Origin: Actinopolymorpha sp. NPDC004070
GTDB lineage: Bacteria; Actinomycetota; Actinomycetes; Propionibacteriales; Actinopolymorphaceae
Direction of reading: 5' to 3'
Length of the DNA: 64,000 bases
Assembly (NCBI RefSeq): GCF_040610475.1
Contig: NZ_JBEXMJ010000006.1
Span: 1-64,000 of the forward strand
Positions within the stretch are counted from its first letter, which is position 1, and each line of letters starts with the position of its first letter. Both the position numbers and the translations under genes were made by a program. A model generated the notes under the pieces. That model ran no database searches. It was not told the DNA's origin and saw only the letters and a list, made by a program, of their open reading frames with translations. This document shows, in pieces, positions 43,524-52,129 of the stretch.

Positions 43524-44759
43524 CTAGCCGTGAAGCAGTTCGCCGTTCCCGGGCTCGCTCACCGGCACGCCGAACGACCGCAGAGACGCGGCGCCGTCGG
43601 CGAACCACCGCACCTCCGTGAGCGCGGCCGGTGGGAGCTCCATCCGGTACGCCGCGCGGATCGGCACGTCGAGCGCCAGACAGGTGAGCAGTTTGATCGG
43701 CGTCACGTGCGTGACCACCACGACGGTCTTGTCGCCGTACGCCCGGATCAGCCGGTCGCGCGCGGCTCGCACCCGGATGAGCACCTGCTCGAACGCCTCA
43801 CCGCCCGGCGGCGCCACCGACGTGTCCGCCAGCCAGGCCTGGAGCTCGGCCGGCCACCGCTCTTCGACCTCGGCGAAGGTGAAGCCGTCCCACTGGCCGA
43901 ACGCGGTCTCGGCCAGGCCGGGCTCCAGCTCCACGGGCAACCCGAGGGCGGCCGCGACCACCTCGGCGGTCTCCCGTGTCCGCCGCAGCGGCGAGCTCAC
44001 CACGGCGGCGACACCGAGCCGGCCGGCCAGCGACCGTGCGGCAGCGGCGGCCTGGGCGCGACCCCGCTCGGTGAGGGGTACGTCCGCGCCGCCGGAGCCG
44101 CTGAACCGCTTGGCCTGTGACTGTTCGGTCTCGCCGTGCCGCAACAGCAACAACGTCATGGCACTGCCGGCATCCCCGCCCCAGCCGCGCGCCGGGACGG
44201 AATCGTCGGCCGCCAGGACCTCATCGGCCGCCGCGGACTCCCCCGCCGGCTCGGCTTCAGGCGCCGCCGCCAGGGCGCCGACCTCCCACACCGGCGGACC
44301 GCCGTCGAGTACGGCGTTCACCAGCGCGTCGGCGGTCTTGTTGCGCTCGCGCGGCACCCACGTCCAGGTCGGGTCCGCCGGCACCAGTGCGCGGGCCTGC
44401 TCGGCGAGCCGGCGCATGTCGGCGTGCTTGACCTTCCAGCGACCGGCCATCTGCTCGATGACCAGCTTGCTGTCCATCCGGATCTCGACCGCCGCGTCCG
44501 GGTCGAGTTCGCGGGCCAGCTTCAGGCCGGCGATCAGGCCGTTGTACTCCGCGACGTTGTTGGTCGCGGTGCCGATCCGCTCCGCCGCGCGGGCGATGAC
44601 GTCGCCGGACTCCGGGTCGCGGACCACCGCGCCGTACGCCGCCCGGCCGGGATTTCCGCGCGAGCCACCGTCCGCCTCGACGACCAGTCGCCGCGTGCCC
44701 GGCCCGGACGCGCCTGCCGTGGCTGCCCGGGGCTCGTGCTCGAACAGCCGATCAGACAC
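43524..44759 (-). CDS. bifunctional RNase HI / histidine phosphatase
   Basis: The 411-residue protein has an N-terminal RNase HI-like domain (~23-150) with Asp29, Glu70 and Asp94-type acidic residues in VEADGGSRGNPG, VAEYNGLIAGL and RMDSKLVIEQM. A ~45-residue Ala/Glu linker leads to a phosphoglycerate-mutase/CobC-like phosphatase (RHGETEQ, VSSPLRRTRETAE, VVTHVTPIK). It matches the M. tuberculosis Rv2228c architecture. The GTG at 44759 overlaps the stop of the zinc-ribbon gene by 8 nt. Confidence 0.92.
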   Translation of the reverse strand: MSDRLFEHEPRAATAGASGPGTRRLVVEADGGSRGNPGRAAYGAVVRDPESGDVIARAAERIGTATNNVAEYNGLIAGLKLARELDPDAAVEIRMDSKLVIEQMAGRWKVKHADMRRLAEQARALVPADPTWTWVPRERNKTADALVNAVLDGGPPVWEVGALAAAPEAEPAGESAAADEVLAADDSVPARGWGGDAGSAMTLLLLRHGETEQSQAKRFSGSGGADVPLTERGRAQAAAAARSLAGRLGVAAVVSSPLRRTRETAEVVAAALGLPVELEPGLAETAFGQWDGFTFAEVEERWPAELQAWLADTSVAPPGGEAFEQVLIRVRAARDRLIRAYGDKTVVVVTHVTPIKLLTCLALDVPIRAAYRMELPPAALTEVRWFADGAASLRSFGVPVSEPGNGELLHG

Positions 44760-45495
44760 CGGACTCCAGCGTGCGGATCAGGATCCGGCCACACTCCTCA
44801 CAGCTCAGCACGGCGTCGTCCGGCTTCGCCGCGATCTGGCCGAGATAGCGCGCGTCCAGCTCCATCCGGCAGCCCTCGCAGCGGCGCTGGCGCAACGCCG
44901 CGGCGCCGACACCACCGTGCTGCGCGCGCCGCTTCTCGTACAGATTCAGCAGGTCGTCGGACACCCCGGCCGCGGTGTCGGTGCGCTCGCGGCGCACCTG
45001 CTCGACCTCGGCGTCGATGGAGGCGTACGCACGCTCGACGGCCTGGTCGATCTCGGTCAGCAACGCGCCGAGCTCGGTCTCCCGGGCGGACAACTGCTCC
45101 TCGTGGGCGGTGGCGGCCTCGAGGCGTTCCATCACGTCGAGCTCGACGTCCTCGAGGTCGGACTGGCGCCGCTGCAGCGACTCGATCTCGTGCTGGAGGC
45201 TCTCCAGGTCGCGGGCCGAACCGACCTGGCCGGACTGCAGCCGCTGCTCGTCACGAGCCCGCCGGGTGCGGACCTGCTCCACGTCGGACTCGGCCTTGCG
45301 CTGCTCGCGGGTGAGGTCGCTCACCTGTGCCTGGGCGGTGGCGAGTTCGGACGCGAGCTTGGCGCGTTCGGCCCGCAGGCGCTCGCTCTCGGCGACCTCG
45401 GGAACCGTCCGGCGGCGGTGGGCAAGCTGGTCGAGCCGCAGGTCCAGCGCCTGGACGTCGAGCAGCCGCAGCTGGATGAACGGGTCGGCGTTCAG
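44752..45495 (-). CDS. C4-type zinc-ribbon coiled-coil protein, probable CTG start
   Basis: This 247-residue protein has a long coiled coil (~30-170) followed by a zinc ribbon CEGC...CEEC. It belongs to the Rv2229c-like family, possibly involved in nucleic-acid transactions, though its function is unproven. The family start NADPFIQLRLLDVQALDLRLDQL is only reached from CTG at 45495, which overlaps the Nif3-gene stop as CTGA and is preceded by GGGAGGG. The first standard start (GTG at 45324) would remove 57 conserved residues. Confidence 0.85.
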   Translation of the reverse strand: MNADPFIQLRLLDVQALDLRLDQLAHRRRTVPEVAESERLRAERAKLASELATAQAQVSDLTREQRKAESDVEQVRTRRARDEQRLQSGQVGSARDLESLQHEIESLQRRQSDLEDVELDVMERLEAATAHEEQLSARETELGALLTEIDQAVERAYASIDAEVEQVRRERTDTAAGVSDDLLNLYEKRRAQHGGVGAAALRQRRCEGCRMELDARYLGQIAAKPDDAVLSCEECGRILIRTLESGV

Positions 45496-46325
45496 AGGGT
45501 CCCTCCCTGATCAGCTTGGCTCACCCACGGGTCCGTGCACAGCGTCGAGACGCGGGTCTCCACCGTAGTGCCCCGCTCGGTGAGCCCGGCGCGGAGCCGG
45601 TCGGCGGCGTCGTCCAGCCACGGCCACTCGCCGGCCCAGTGGGCGACGTCCAGCAGAGCGGGCGCGCCGGGGTGTTCGGCGGCCTCCGAGGCCGGATGGT
45701 GGCGCAGGTCGGCGGTGACGTAGGCGTCCACGCCGAGGGCCCGCACGGTGTCGAGGTAGGAGTCGCCCGCGCCGCCGCAGACCGCGACCGTGGCCACGGT
45801 CCGCTCCGGGTCGCCCGCGACGCGGACGCCGTGCGCGGTGGGCGGCAGGGCGGCGGCCACCCGGCGGCCGAACGCCGCCAGCGGCTCGGGGGTGGGCAGG
45901 ACGCCGACCCGGCCGACGCCGAGCCACGGGGTGTCCGGGCGTGGGTCGAGCGGGCGCAGGTCGGTCAGTCCCAGCGCGCCGGCCAGGGCGTCGGAGACCC
46001 CGGGATCGGCCGCGTCGGCGTTGGTGTGGCAGACGTGCAGGCCGATGCCGGCGCGGATCAGCGAGTGCACCAGCCGGCCCTTCGGCGTCGTCGCCGCCAC
46101 GCCGTGCACGCCGCGCAGGAAGAGCGGGTGGTGGGTGACGATCAGGTCGGCCGGCCAGTCCAGTGCCTCCCGGGCCACCTCGGCCACCGGGTCGACGGCG
46201 AACAGGATCCGGCGTACCTCCGCGTCGGGGTCGCCACAGACCAGCCCCACCGCGTCCCAGTCGGCGGCCCAGCGGGGGTCGTACAACCCGTCGAGGACCT
46301 CCACCACCTGCGCGAGCGTCACCAC
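45492..46325 (-). CDS. Nif3-like dinuclear metal protein (YqfO/YbgI family)
   Basis: This 277-residue member of the NIF3/DUF34 family has conserved metal ligands in THHPLFLRG, HTNAD, and C-terminal DVAHWAGEWP. The family is related to GTP cyclohydrolase I type 2 annotations, but the biochemical role is not settled. The GTG at 46325 lies exactly 6 nt after the -10 TAGGGT (46332-46337), suggesting a leaderless mRNA. First gene of the Nif3 - zinc ribbon - RNase H operon, an order shared with M. tuberculosis Rv2230c-Rv2228c. Confidence 0.92.
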   Translation of the reverse strand: MVTLAQVVEVLDGLYDPRWAADWDAVGLVCGDPDAEVRRILFAVDPVAEVAREALDWPADLIVTHHPLFLRGVHGVAATTPKGRLVHSLIRAGIGLHVCHTNADAADPGVSDALAGALGLTDLRPLDPRPDTPWLGVGRVGVLPTPEPLAAFGRRVAAALPPTAHGVRVAGDPERTVATVAVCGGAGDSYLDTVRALGVDAYVTADLRHHPASEAAEHPGAPALLDVAHWAGEWPWLDDAADRLRAGLTERGTTVETRVSTLCTDPWVSQADQGGTL

Positions 46326-46331
46326 CCGGCA

Positions 46332-46337
46332 ACCCTA
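46332..46337 (-). promoter_or_regulatory. -10 box of a leaderless Nif3-gene promoter
   Basis: On the minus strand TAGGGT is followed by six bases and the GTG start. The -35 region would fall inside the 3' end of the CE15 esterase gene, and no TTGACA-like box is evident there. Confidence 0.45.
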
Positions 46338-46340
46338 GCG

Positions 46341-47657
46341 TCAGGCGTGGACGGGTCCGGACCCGTCCACCGGGCGGGCCGCCGGCTGCTGCAGATGCCG
46401 GTCCGCCGCGTCGGCGAACCGCGCCCAGTCACCGTCGGTCATCGCGTGGCCGCCGGGCCGGATGTGGTAGCCGAGCCGGCTGGGTACGACGGGACGGTCC
46501 ACCGACGGCTGCTCGGTGGCCGTGAGCCCTTCCGCGCCGAGCAGTTCGTAGACCGGGGAGGCGTACTTCGCGCCGAGGAACTCCCCTGCCGGGTCGGCCC
46601 AGGTGTCCTCCTCCGCGCTGGCGACGTACGCCGGACGCGGGGCGACCAGGGCGAGGAGCTGGTGCTGGTCGACCGGCAGCGTCTCCTCCCGGCCGGCGTA
46701 GGCGGTGAACGCCGGGCAGAACCAGTGCGGGAACCCGCTGGTGATCGCCTCGACGGTCTCCCCGACCCGGCGCCGCGACAGCGCCACGCCACCGCAGCCG
46801 GAGTTGTTCGACACCGCCATCGCGAACCGCTCGTCGAGTGCCGCGGCCCAGACCGCGGCCTTGCCCAGCCGGGAGTGCCCGGCGACGATCACCCGGCCGC
46901 CGTCGACGCGCTCGTCGTCGCGCAGGTGGTCGAGGATGCGGGACAGCCCCCAGGCCCAGGCGCCGAGCGCGCCCCACTCGTGCTCGCCGGGCCGTGTCTG
47001 CCCGGGGGCGTAGAAGAGCGGGTGTATGCCGTTGCCGAAGTCGTCCACGTCGGGGTCGATGTCCTGGTAGCAGGCGGTGGCCACGCCGTACCCGCGGTCG
47101 ACCAGGTCCGCCAGCGGCCACGGGTGCTGCACGGGGTCGGCATCGCCGGAGGACCCGTTCTCCACCACGTCGTTGCCGCGGAAGTTCAGCGCCAGGAACA
47201 CCGGAACGGGCGAGGCCGCCGACGCCGAGGCGGGCAGGTACGTGAGGACGGTCACCGCCACCGGAGCGGCGGCCGAGCCCGCATCGGAGGACGCAGCCGG
47301 GCGGCGGAACGTCAGCCGCGTCTCCACCCGGATCGCCCGCCCGTCCAGCACGAAGTCCTCGCCGAGCAGCCGGGTGCCGACCTCGACCGCGCCGTCGGGC
47401 GTACGTCCGTAGACGTGCTCCTCGAACGCCGCGAGCAGTTCCGGCCGGCGGCGCTCCCACCAGTCCGCGGGTGTGCGCACCGGCGTGCCGTCCGCGCACA
47501 CCAGCGGGTCGGGCAGGCCGCCGGGCACCGACAGCTCCGCCTCGGGCACGGGCAGCCGGCCGAGCGGAAGGTCGCCGGTGCTGCCCGCGGCGCTGCCCGC
47601 GAGGCTGTCCGCGACGCCGCCGGTGGAGCTGTCGGTACCGCTGTCGGTGGAGGTCAT
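46341..47657 (-). CDS. CE15-like glucuronoyl methylesterase
   Basis: This 438-residue serine esterase has nucleophile motif GHSRLGK (Ser262) in the CE15 GxSRxGK form, then SNNSGCGGVALSRR, PHWFCPAF, and HAMTDGDW for the catalytic His. CE15 enzymes cleave ester bonds between glucuronoyl residues of xylan and lignin alcohols. No signal peptide is visible: the N-terminus is Ser/Thr/Gly-rich, so it may act on imported oligosaccharides. The ATG at 47657 follows AGAGGA. It lies 20 nt downstream of the LarA-like gene in the uronate operon. Confidence 0.85.
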   Translation of the reverse strand: MTSTDSGTDSSTGGVADSLAGSAAGSTGDLPLGRLPVPEAELSVPGGLPDPLVCADGTPVRTPADWWERRRPELLAAFEEHVYGRTPDGAVEVGTRLLGEDFVLDGRAIRVETRLTFRRPAASSDAGSAAAPVAVTVLTYLPASASAASPVPVFLALNFRGNDVVENGSSGDADPVQHPWPLADLVDRGYGVATACYQDIDPDVDDFGNGIHPLFYAPGQTRPGEHEWGALGAWAWGLSRILDHLRDDERVDGGRVIVAGHSRLGKAAVWAAALDERFAMAVSNNSGCGGVALSRRRVGETVEAITSGFPHWFCPAFTAYAGREETLPVDQHQLLALVAPRPAYVASAEEDTWADPAGEFLGAKYASPVYELLGAEGLTATEQPSVDRPVVPSRLGYHIRPGGHAMTDGDWARFADAADRHLQQPAARPVDGSGPVHA

Positions 47658-47677
47658 CGCCGTCCTCTCGAGGGCCG

Positions 47678-48955
47678 TCACGATCGCAGCCGGAACAACA
47701 CCTCGCCCGCGTTCGGGACCACCAGCGTCTCCGGGTCGCGGGCCCACTCCTCCTCGTCCACCGCCGCGGGGTCGAGGTAGTTCAGGTTCAGCGCCCGGGT
47801 GCGCTGCTCGTCCAGGCCGGTGGCGAGCGTCACCGTGATCCGGCAGCGCTCACCGTGCTCGGCGTCGAAGCGGCCCGCCCCGCGGACGTGGGTGGAGTGC
47901 GCGAGCACCGAGCGTGGCATGTCGGCGAACCGGTCCCACTGGCCCGTGAAGTACTCGCGGCAGTGGTAGCCGATCTTCTCGATCAGCGTGCCGTGGGTGC
48001 GGCTGACCTCGTGCACGTGCGGCGCGTACAGGACCACCTGGCCGCCGTCGGCGACCACCGGTTCGACCTTGTACATGCCCTTGGACGCGGTCCACAGCTC
48101 GTCGTAGCGCGGCGACACCAGGGACAGCACCCGGCGCACCGGCCGGTCGAGGTAGCGCACGTGGGTCTGCGCCGACACCTCCGCCGCGGCCGCCCACGCC
48201 TCCTCCGGTGTGCCGAACGCCAGCGCGTGCAGGTCCTTCGTACCGGACGCGACCACCACCGCGAGGCACAGGCGTTCGGCCGGGATCCGTGCGGCGGCCC
48301 GGTCGATCAGCGCCCGCACCGGTGTCACACCCGGCGTGCCGATGATCTCGACGTTGCTGATCAGGGCGCCCAGCCAGTGGGACAGGTCGATGATCTCCCG
48401 GCCGGCCACACCGGGGAAGAAGTACTTGTTGCCGCCGGAGAAGCCGACCACCTCGTGCGGGAACACCGGCCCGAGCACGAGCACCACGTCGGAGTCGACG
48501 ACGTGCCGGTTGATGCGGACCGTCACCGGCTCCTCGAACCGGCCCTCCGTCACCTCCGCCACCTCGGCCGCCGGGATGTCGCCGAGGGAGACCAGCGCCT
48601 CCGGGATCCACCACTCGTGGTTGACAACCGTGGTGCCCGGATAGGCGGCCTCCAGCTCACCGGGCCGGTAGCCGAGGTGGGCGGCCAGCGCCTCCTCCGG
48701 CATCGCCGGGTGGGTGCCCAGCGCGACCAGCACGGTCAGGTGCGCGACCCGGCCGTGCACCGCCCGGTGCACGGCGCCGAGCAGCAGCGGCAGCGGGCAG
48801 CTGCGGGTGGAGTCGGGAACGACCACGCACAGGTTGCGCCCCTCCAGCGGGACGCCGGCGAGTCGTTCGGCGACGAACGCGGCGGCCTCCTCGGCCGGCA
48901 CTGTCGTGCTCGGCGCGTCGGTGCCGCCCGGTCCGCCGATGAGGTCAGCGCTCAC
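47678..48955 (-). CDS. LarA-family nickel-pincer racemase/epimerase homologue
   Basis: This 425-residue protein (lactate racemase N- and C-domains) keeps the residues that hold and use the nickel-pincer cofactor: GTHPAMP (His82), FPHEVVGFSGGNK (His167 and the cofactor lysine Lys177) and DLSHW (His193). Family members interconvert 2-hydroxyacid stereoisomers; besides lactate, homologues act on malate and sugar acids such as gluconate. No larB, larC or larE cofactor genes lie in this window. Operon position with UxaC/UxuB-type genes nearby suggests a sugar-acid substrate. It lies 72 nt after the isomerase gene. Confidence 0.88.
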   Translation of the reverse strand: MSADLIGGPGGTDAPSTTVPAEEAAAFVAERLAGVPLEGRNLCVVVPDSTRSCPLPLLLGAVHRAVHGRVAHLTVLVALGTHPAMPEEALAAHLGYRPGELEAAYPGTTVVNHEWWIPEALVSLGDIPAAEVAEVTEGRFEEPVTVRINRHVVDSDVVLVLGPVFPHEVVGFSGGNKYFFPGVAGREIIDLSHWLGALISNVEIIGTPGVTPVRALIDRAAARIPAERLCLAVVVASGTKDLHALAFGTPEEAWAAAAEVSAQTHVRYLDRPVRRVLSLVSPRYDELWTASKGMYKVEPVVADGGQVVLYAPHVHEVSRTHGTLIEKIGYHCREYFTGQWDRFADMPRSVLAHSTHVRGAGRFDAEHGERCRITVTLATGLDEQRTRALNLNYLDPAAVDEEEWARDPETLVVPNAGEVLFRLRS

Positions 48956-49027
48956 GTGTCACTCCCCTGCGTTCGTTCCCACCGGCGCGTGCGGGCACCG
49001 GCACCGGCCGGTGCCCGGACACCGGCG

Positions 49028-49888
49028 TCAGCCGGCGATCTCCTTCAGGTACGCCAGATTGTCGCGTACCCGTTCCTCCAGCGGGACCTCGGTGGAGAAG
49101 TCCTCCACCGACACCCAGCCGGAGTAGCCGTGCTCGCGCAGCGCCGCGAACAGCCTGGGCAGGTTGCCCACGCCGTGCCGCATCGGCGCCCAGCCCCACT
49201 TCCAGTCCGTACGGTCGGCGCCCTCGACCGGCGTGGCCACCGGCGCGGCGTTCTTCACGTGCACGTGCGCCAGGTGCTCGCCGAGGATCTCCAGGCTCCA
49301 CGGGTCGTACTCGTACCCCTCCTGGAGCATGTTGCCGATGTCGTGGATGACACCGACGTGACGCGGGTCGAAGCCCTCCACGAAGCGGGCCGCCGACGAG
49401 GCGCTGGAGGTCAGCGACTGGTGGTGCAGCTCGATCAGGGCCTTCACACCGTACTGCTCGGCGAGCTCGGCGACCCGGCGATACTCCTTGCGCCGCTGGG
49501 CGAACGCCGCGTTGTAGCCCTCGGGCCCGGGCTTGCCGACCGGCACCCGCATCTGGGTGACCCCGAGGGCCGCCGCACCCTGCATCAGGCGTTCGACGTT
49601 CTCGATCTCGTCGCAGCGGGCGTACGCGCCGAGGGACGGGATGCCGAGGCCGGCCTTCTCGGTGATCTCCTTGATCCGGGGTACGTCCTCGGTGAACGTC
49701 GTCAGCGGCCAGGTGCACTTGTTGCCCTGCCAGAAGCCCGACGCGCCGGCCGGCGGCTGCTGGTCGACGATCCGCCACTCGATCCCGTCCCAGCCCTGCT
49801 CGGCGAGCTTGCCGACCGCCTCCTCCGGAGTCCACTCGGGCAGGCTCGCGGTGAAGACGGCGAACTTGAACGAACCGGTCGCGCTCAT
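49028..49888 (-). CDS. sugar phosphate isomerase/epimerase-like TIM barrel
   Basis: This 286-residue xylose isomerase-like barrel (AP_endonuc_2 fold) has metal ligands likely in LIELHHQSL, GVIHDIGNM, HVHVKNAAP and WVSVEDFS, with glutamate, aspartate, histidine and glutamate at the expected strand ends. Substrate not inferable; relatives include keto-sugar epimerases and inosose dehydratase. The ATG at 49888 overlaps the Gfo/Idh stop (ATGA), with GAGGAG upstream. Confidence 0.82.
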   Translation of the reverse strand: MSATGSFKFAVFTASLPEWTPEEAVGKLAEQGWDGIEWRIVDQQPPAGASGFWQGNKCTWPLTTFTEDVPRIKEITEKAGLGIPSLGAYARCDEIENVERLMQGAAALGVTQMRVPVGKPGPEGYNAAFAQRRKEYRRVAELAEQYGVKALIELHHQSLTSSASSAARFVEGFDPRHVGVIHDIGNMLQEGYEYDPWSLEILGEHLAHVHVKNAAPVATPVEGADRTDWKWGWAPMRHGVGNLPRLFAALREHGYSGWVSVEDFSTEVPLEERVRDNLAYLKEIAG

Positions 49889-50976
49889 CGGGTCAGCTCC
49901 TCGATCCGGATCGGACCCTTCGTCCGCGCGGACTCGTAGATCCCGCGGATGAGGGCGAGCGTCTTGGTCCCTTCGGCGACGGTGACCAGCGGCGGACGCT
50001 TGTCGTCCAGCGCGTCGAGGAAGTCCTGGAACTGCGTGGTGTGCGACGTCGCCGTCAGACCAGCGACCGTGGGCTCGTCCTTCTTCTCCTCGACCGGGGC
50101 GAACCCGGCCGCGGCCAGTGCTTCCTGCGCCTGGTTGGCCGAGGAGCCCGCGCCGTAGGCGTAGTCCTCCTCGCTGTCCCCGGCGGAGTGGTAGTAGGTG
50201 AGCTTGTTGGCGTCGATGACCGCAGAGCCCTGGTCGCCGTGCACGTGCACCTTGGTGGTGAGGCCCGGGTAGGCCGCGGTCGTGCCGTGCACCACGCCGA
50301 GCGCGCCGCTGACGAACCGCACCGTGGCGACCGCGGTGTCCTCGACCTCGATCCGCTCGTGCGCCAGGCAGTCCGCCCACGCGTACACCTCGACCGGGTC
50401 GCCGAGGAACCACGTCATCAGGTCGATGGTGTGGATGCCCTGGTTCATCAGGGCGCCGCCGCCGTCCAGCTCCCAGGTGCCGCGCCAGTCACCGGAGTCG
50501 TAGTAGCTCTGGCTGCGCCACCACGACATGATCGCGTTGCCGGAGGTGATCCGGCCGAACTTCCCCTGCTGTACGGCCTGGTGCACCACCTGGCTGGCCG
50601 GGTCGTACCGGTGCTGGCTCACCACCATCGCGGTCCGGTCGGATCGCTTCTCCGCCTCCAGGACCCGCTTGGCGGCGTCCAGGGTGATGTCCAGCGGCTT
50701 CTCGATGATGACGTGCTTCCCGGCGTCGAGGGCAGCGACCGCGCCGTCGGCGTGCAGCCCGCTCGGGGTGGCGATCGTCACCACGTCCACGTCGGAACGC
50801 TCCAGCACCTCCTCGATGGAGTTCGCCGCGTCGACGCCGTACTTGCCGGCCAGCTCCTGCGCGCGCTCGGGCACGACGTCGGCCACCACGGCCAGCTCCG
50901 CCCTCGGCTGCAGCGACTGGATGGTCTGGGCGTGGGTGCGGCCGATCACTCCGGCGCCGATCACTGCGAATCGCAT
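49885..50976 (-). CDS. Gfo/Idh/MocA-family oxidoreductase
   Basis: This 363-residue NAD(P)-dependent sugar or cyclitol dehydrogenase has an N-terminal Rossmann motif AVIGAGVIGRTHAQ, catalytic EKPL, and a C-domain with GGGALMNQGIHTIDLM where the His acts in proton transfer. Its stop overlaps the downstream isomerase gene, so the two products likely act in sequence. It lies 102 nt after the first gene of the operon. Confidence 0.9.
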   Translation of the reverse strand: MRFAVIGAGVIGRTHAQTIQSLQPRAELAVVADVVPERAQELAGKYGVDAANSIEEVLERSDVDVVTIATPSGLHADGAVAALDAGKHVIIEKPLDITLDAAKRVLEAEKRSDRTAMVVSQHRYDPASQVVHQAVQQGKFGRITSGNAIMSWWRSQSYYDSGDWRGTWELDGGGALMNQGIHTIDLMTWFLGDPVEVYAWADCLAHERIEVEDTAVATVRFVSGALGVVHGTTAAYPGLTTKVHVHGDQGSAVIDANKLTYYHSAGDSEEDYAYGAGSSANQAQEALAAAGFAPVEEKKDEPTVAGLTATSHTTQFQDFLDALDDKRPPLVTVAEGTKTLALIRGIYESARTKGPIRIEELTR

Positions 50977-51078
50977 CAGTACCCCTTCTGTGGAACCCTG
51001 CCGGGCTCCGTCGCACTTTGCTGGTGGGCGTTTCGTCGCGCTGTGCTGGTGAGCTGGTGTGGCTGGTCCGGGACGTTC

Positions 51079-51906
51079 CTAGTGGTACGCGATGCCTTCG
51101 GCGTCGAGCAGCCCGGTGAACGCCTTCGTCGCGGTGGCGAACAGCTCGGGACCGGAGAACCCGCCGGACTCGCCCATGTAGGCGAGGTGCGGCTCCATCG
51201 AGAAGTAGCTGTCGAAGCCGTCGGCCTTCAGCGCGCGGATGGTCTCCGGGATCTGCCCGTCGCCCTCGCCGGCCGGGACCACCCGGCCCTCGGCGGCGAC
51301 CGCGTCCTTGATCTGCAGGTAGTCGATGTAGGGGCGCAGGTCGGCGAAGCCGTCGGTGAACGGTGCCACGTCGCACAGGACGAAGTTGGCGGGGTCCCAC
51401 ACCAGGCGCAGCCTGTCCGAACCGACCGACTCCACGATGTCCAGGCAGCGGGAGGGGACGTCGCCGTAGATCTTGCGCTCGTTCTCGTGGGCGAGGATGA
51501 CGTCCTGGTCGCCCACCCGCTCCGCCAGCGCCGACATCCGCCGCAGCACCTCGTCGCGGTGCTTGGCCGGGTCGTCACCGTCAGGCATCCAGAACGAGAA
51601 GATCCGGATGTACGGCGCCTGCAGCTCCCTGGCCACCCACAGCGCCCGGTCGAACCTCGCGAGGTGCTCGTCGAAGTCGTCGTGGATGCCGACCTTGCCG
51701 ATCGGCGAACCCACCGCGGACAGCCCGATGCCGTACTGCGCGAGGATCCGCTTCAGCTCACCGATCTGGTCGTCGTCGAGGTCGAGGACGTTGGTGCCCC
51801 AGGCGCTGCGGAACTCGACATACCGGATGCCGAGCTCGTTGAGCGTGCGGAACTGGACGTGCGGGTCGGAGTCGATCTCGTCGGCGAATCCGGAGAGGGT
51901 CCACAT
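51079..51906 (-). CDS. sugar phosphate isomerase/epimerase-like TIM barrel, first gene of the LacI-controlled operon
   Basis: This 275-residue barrel has FADEIDSDP, VILAHENERKIYGD, VWDPANFVL, YLQIKDAV and FSMEPHL carrying the predicted metal-binding Glu, Asp, His-equivalent and Glu. Substrate unknown. The ATG at 51906 has a GAGGAG 12 nt upstream (rather far). A strong promoter with an embedded palindromic operator lies 67 nt upstream, so it heads the operon 51906 to 46341. Confidence 0.8.
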   Translation of the reverse strand: MWTLSGFADEIDSDPHVQFRTLNELGIRYVEFRSAWGTNVLDLDDDQIGELKRILAQYGIGLSAVGSPIGKVGIHDDFDEHLARFDRALWVARELQAPYIRIFSFWMPDGDDPAKHRDEVLRRMSALAERVGDQDVILAHENERKIYGDVPSRCLDIVESVGSDRLRLVWDPANFVLCDVAPFTDGFADLRPYIDYLQIKDAVAAEGRVVPAGEGDGQIPETIRALKADGFDSYFSMEPHLAYMGESGGFSGPELFATATKAFTGLLDAEGIAYH

Positions 51907-51972
51907 CGTGGCGTCGTGCTCCTCGGGTGGTCGGGTCGGTCCCAGCCGTACGACACACGACTGGTTGTGGCA

Positions 51973-52003
51973 ACTATGGCAACCGGTTGCCAAAGTTTGT
52001 CAA
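51973..52003 (-). promoter_or_regulatory. promoter with embedded LacI-family operator
   Basis: On the minus strand TTGACA (51998-52003) is spaced 19 bp from CATAGT (51973-51978). A perfect 16-bp palindrome TGGCAACCGGTTGCCA (51977-51992) with the central CG typical of LacI-family operators fills the spacer. A second imperfect repeat GTTG-TGG-CAAC is just downstream (51964-51974). The divergent regulator gene starts 127 bp away, so it most likely binds here and represses until a sugar ligand appears. Confidence 0.75.
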
Positions 52004-52061
52004 GAGGGGTGAGACTAGGCCGTCCGACAACGGCAGCCGTCACCGAGCGGCCGTCACCGCC

Positions 52062-52108
52062 CGGTGACGCGCCGGTGACCCGGTGACGCGCCGGTGACCC
52101 GGTGACCC
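52062..52108 (+). repeat. 19-bp tandem repeat upstream of the LacI gene
   Basis: CGGTGACGCGCCGGTGACC occurs at 52062-52080 and 52081-52099, with a partial third copy. It lies between the operator and the regulator start, ending 21 nt before it. Confidence 0.85.
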
Positions 52109-52129
52109 AGACGTGGAGGGAGCGACCTG

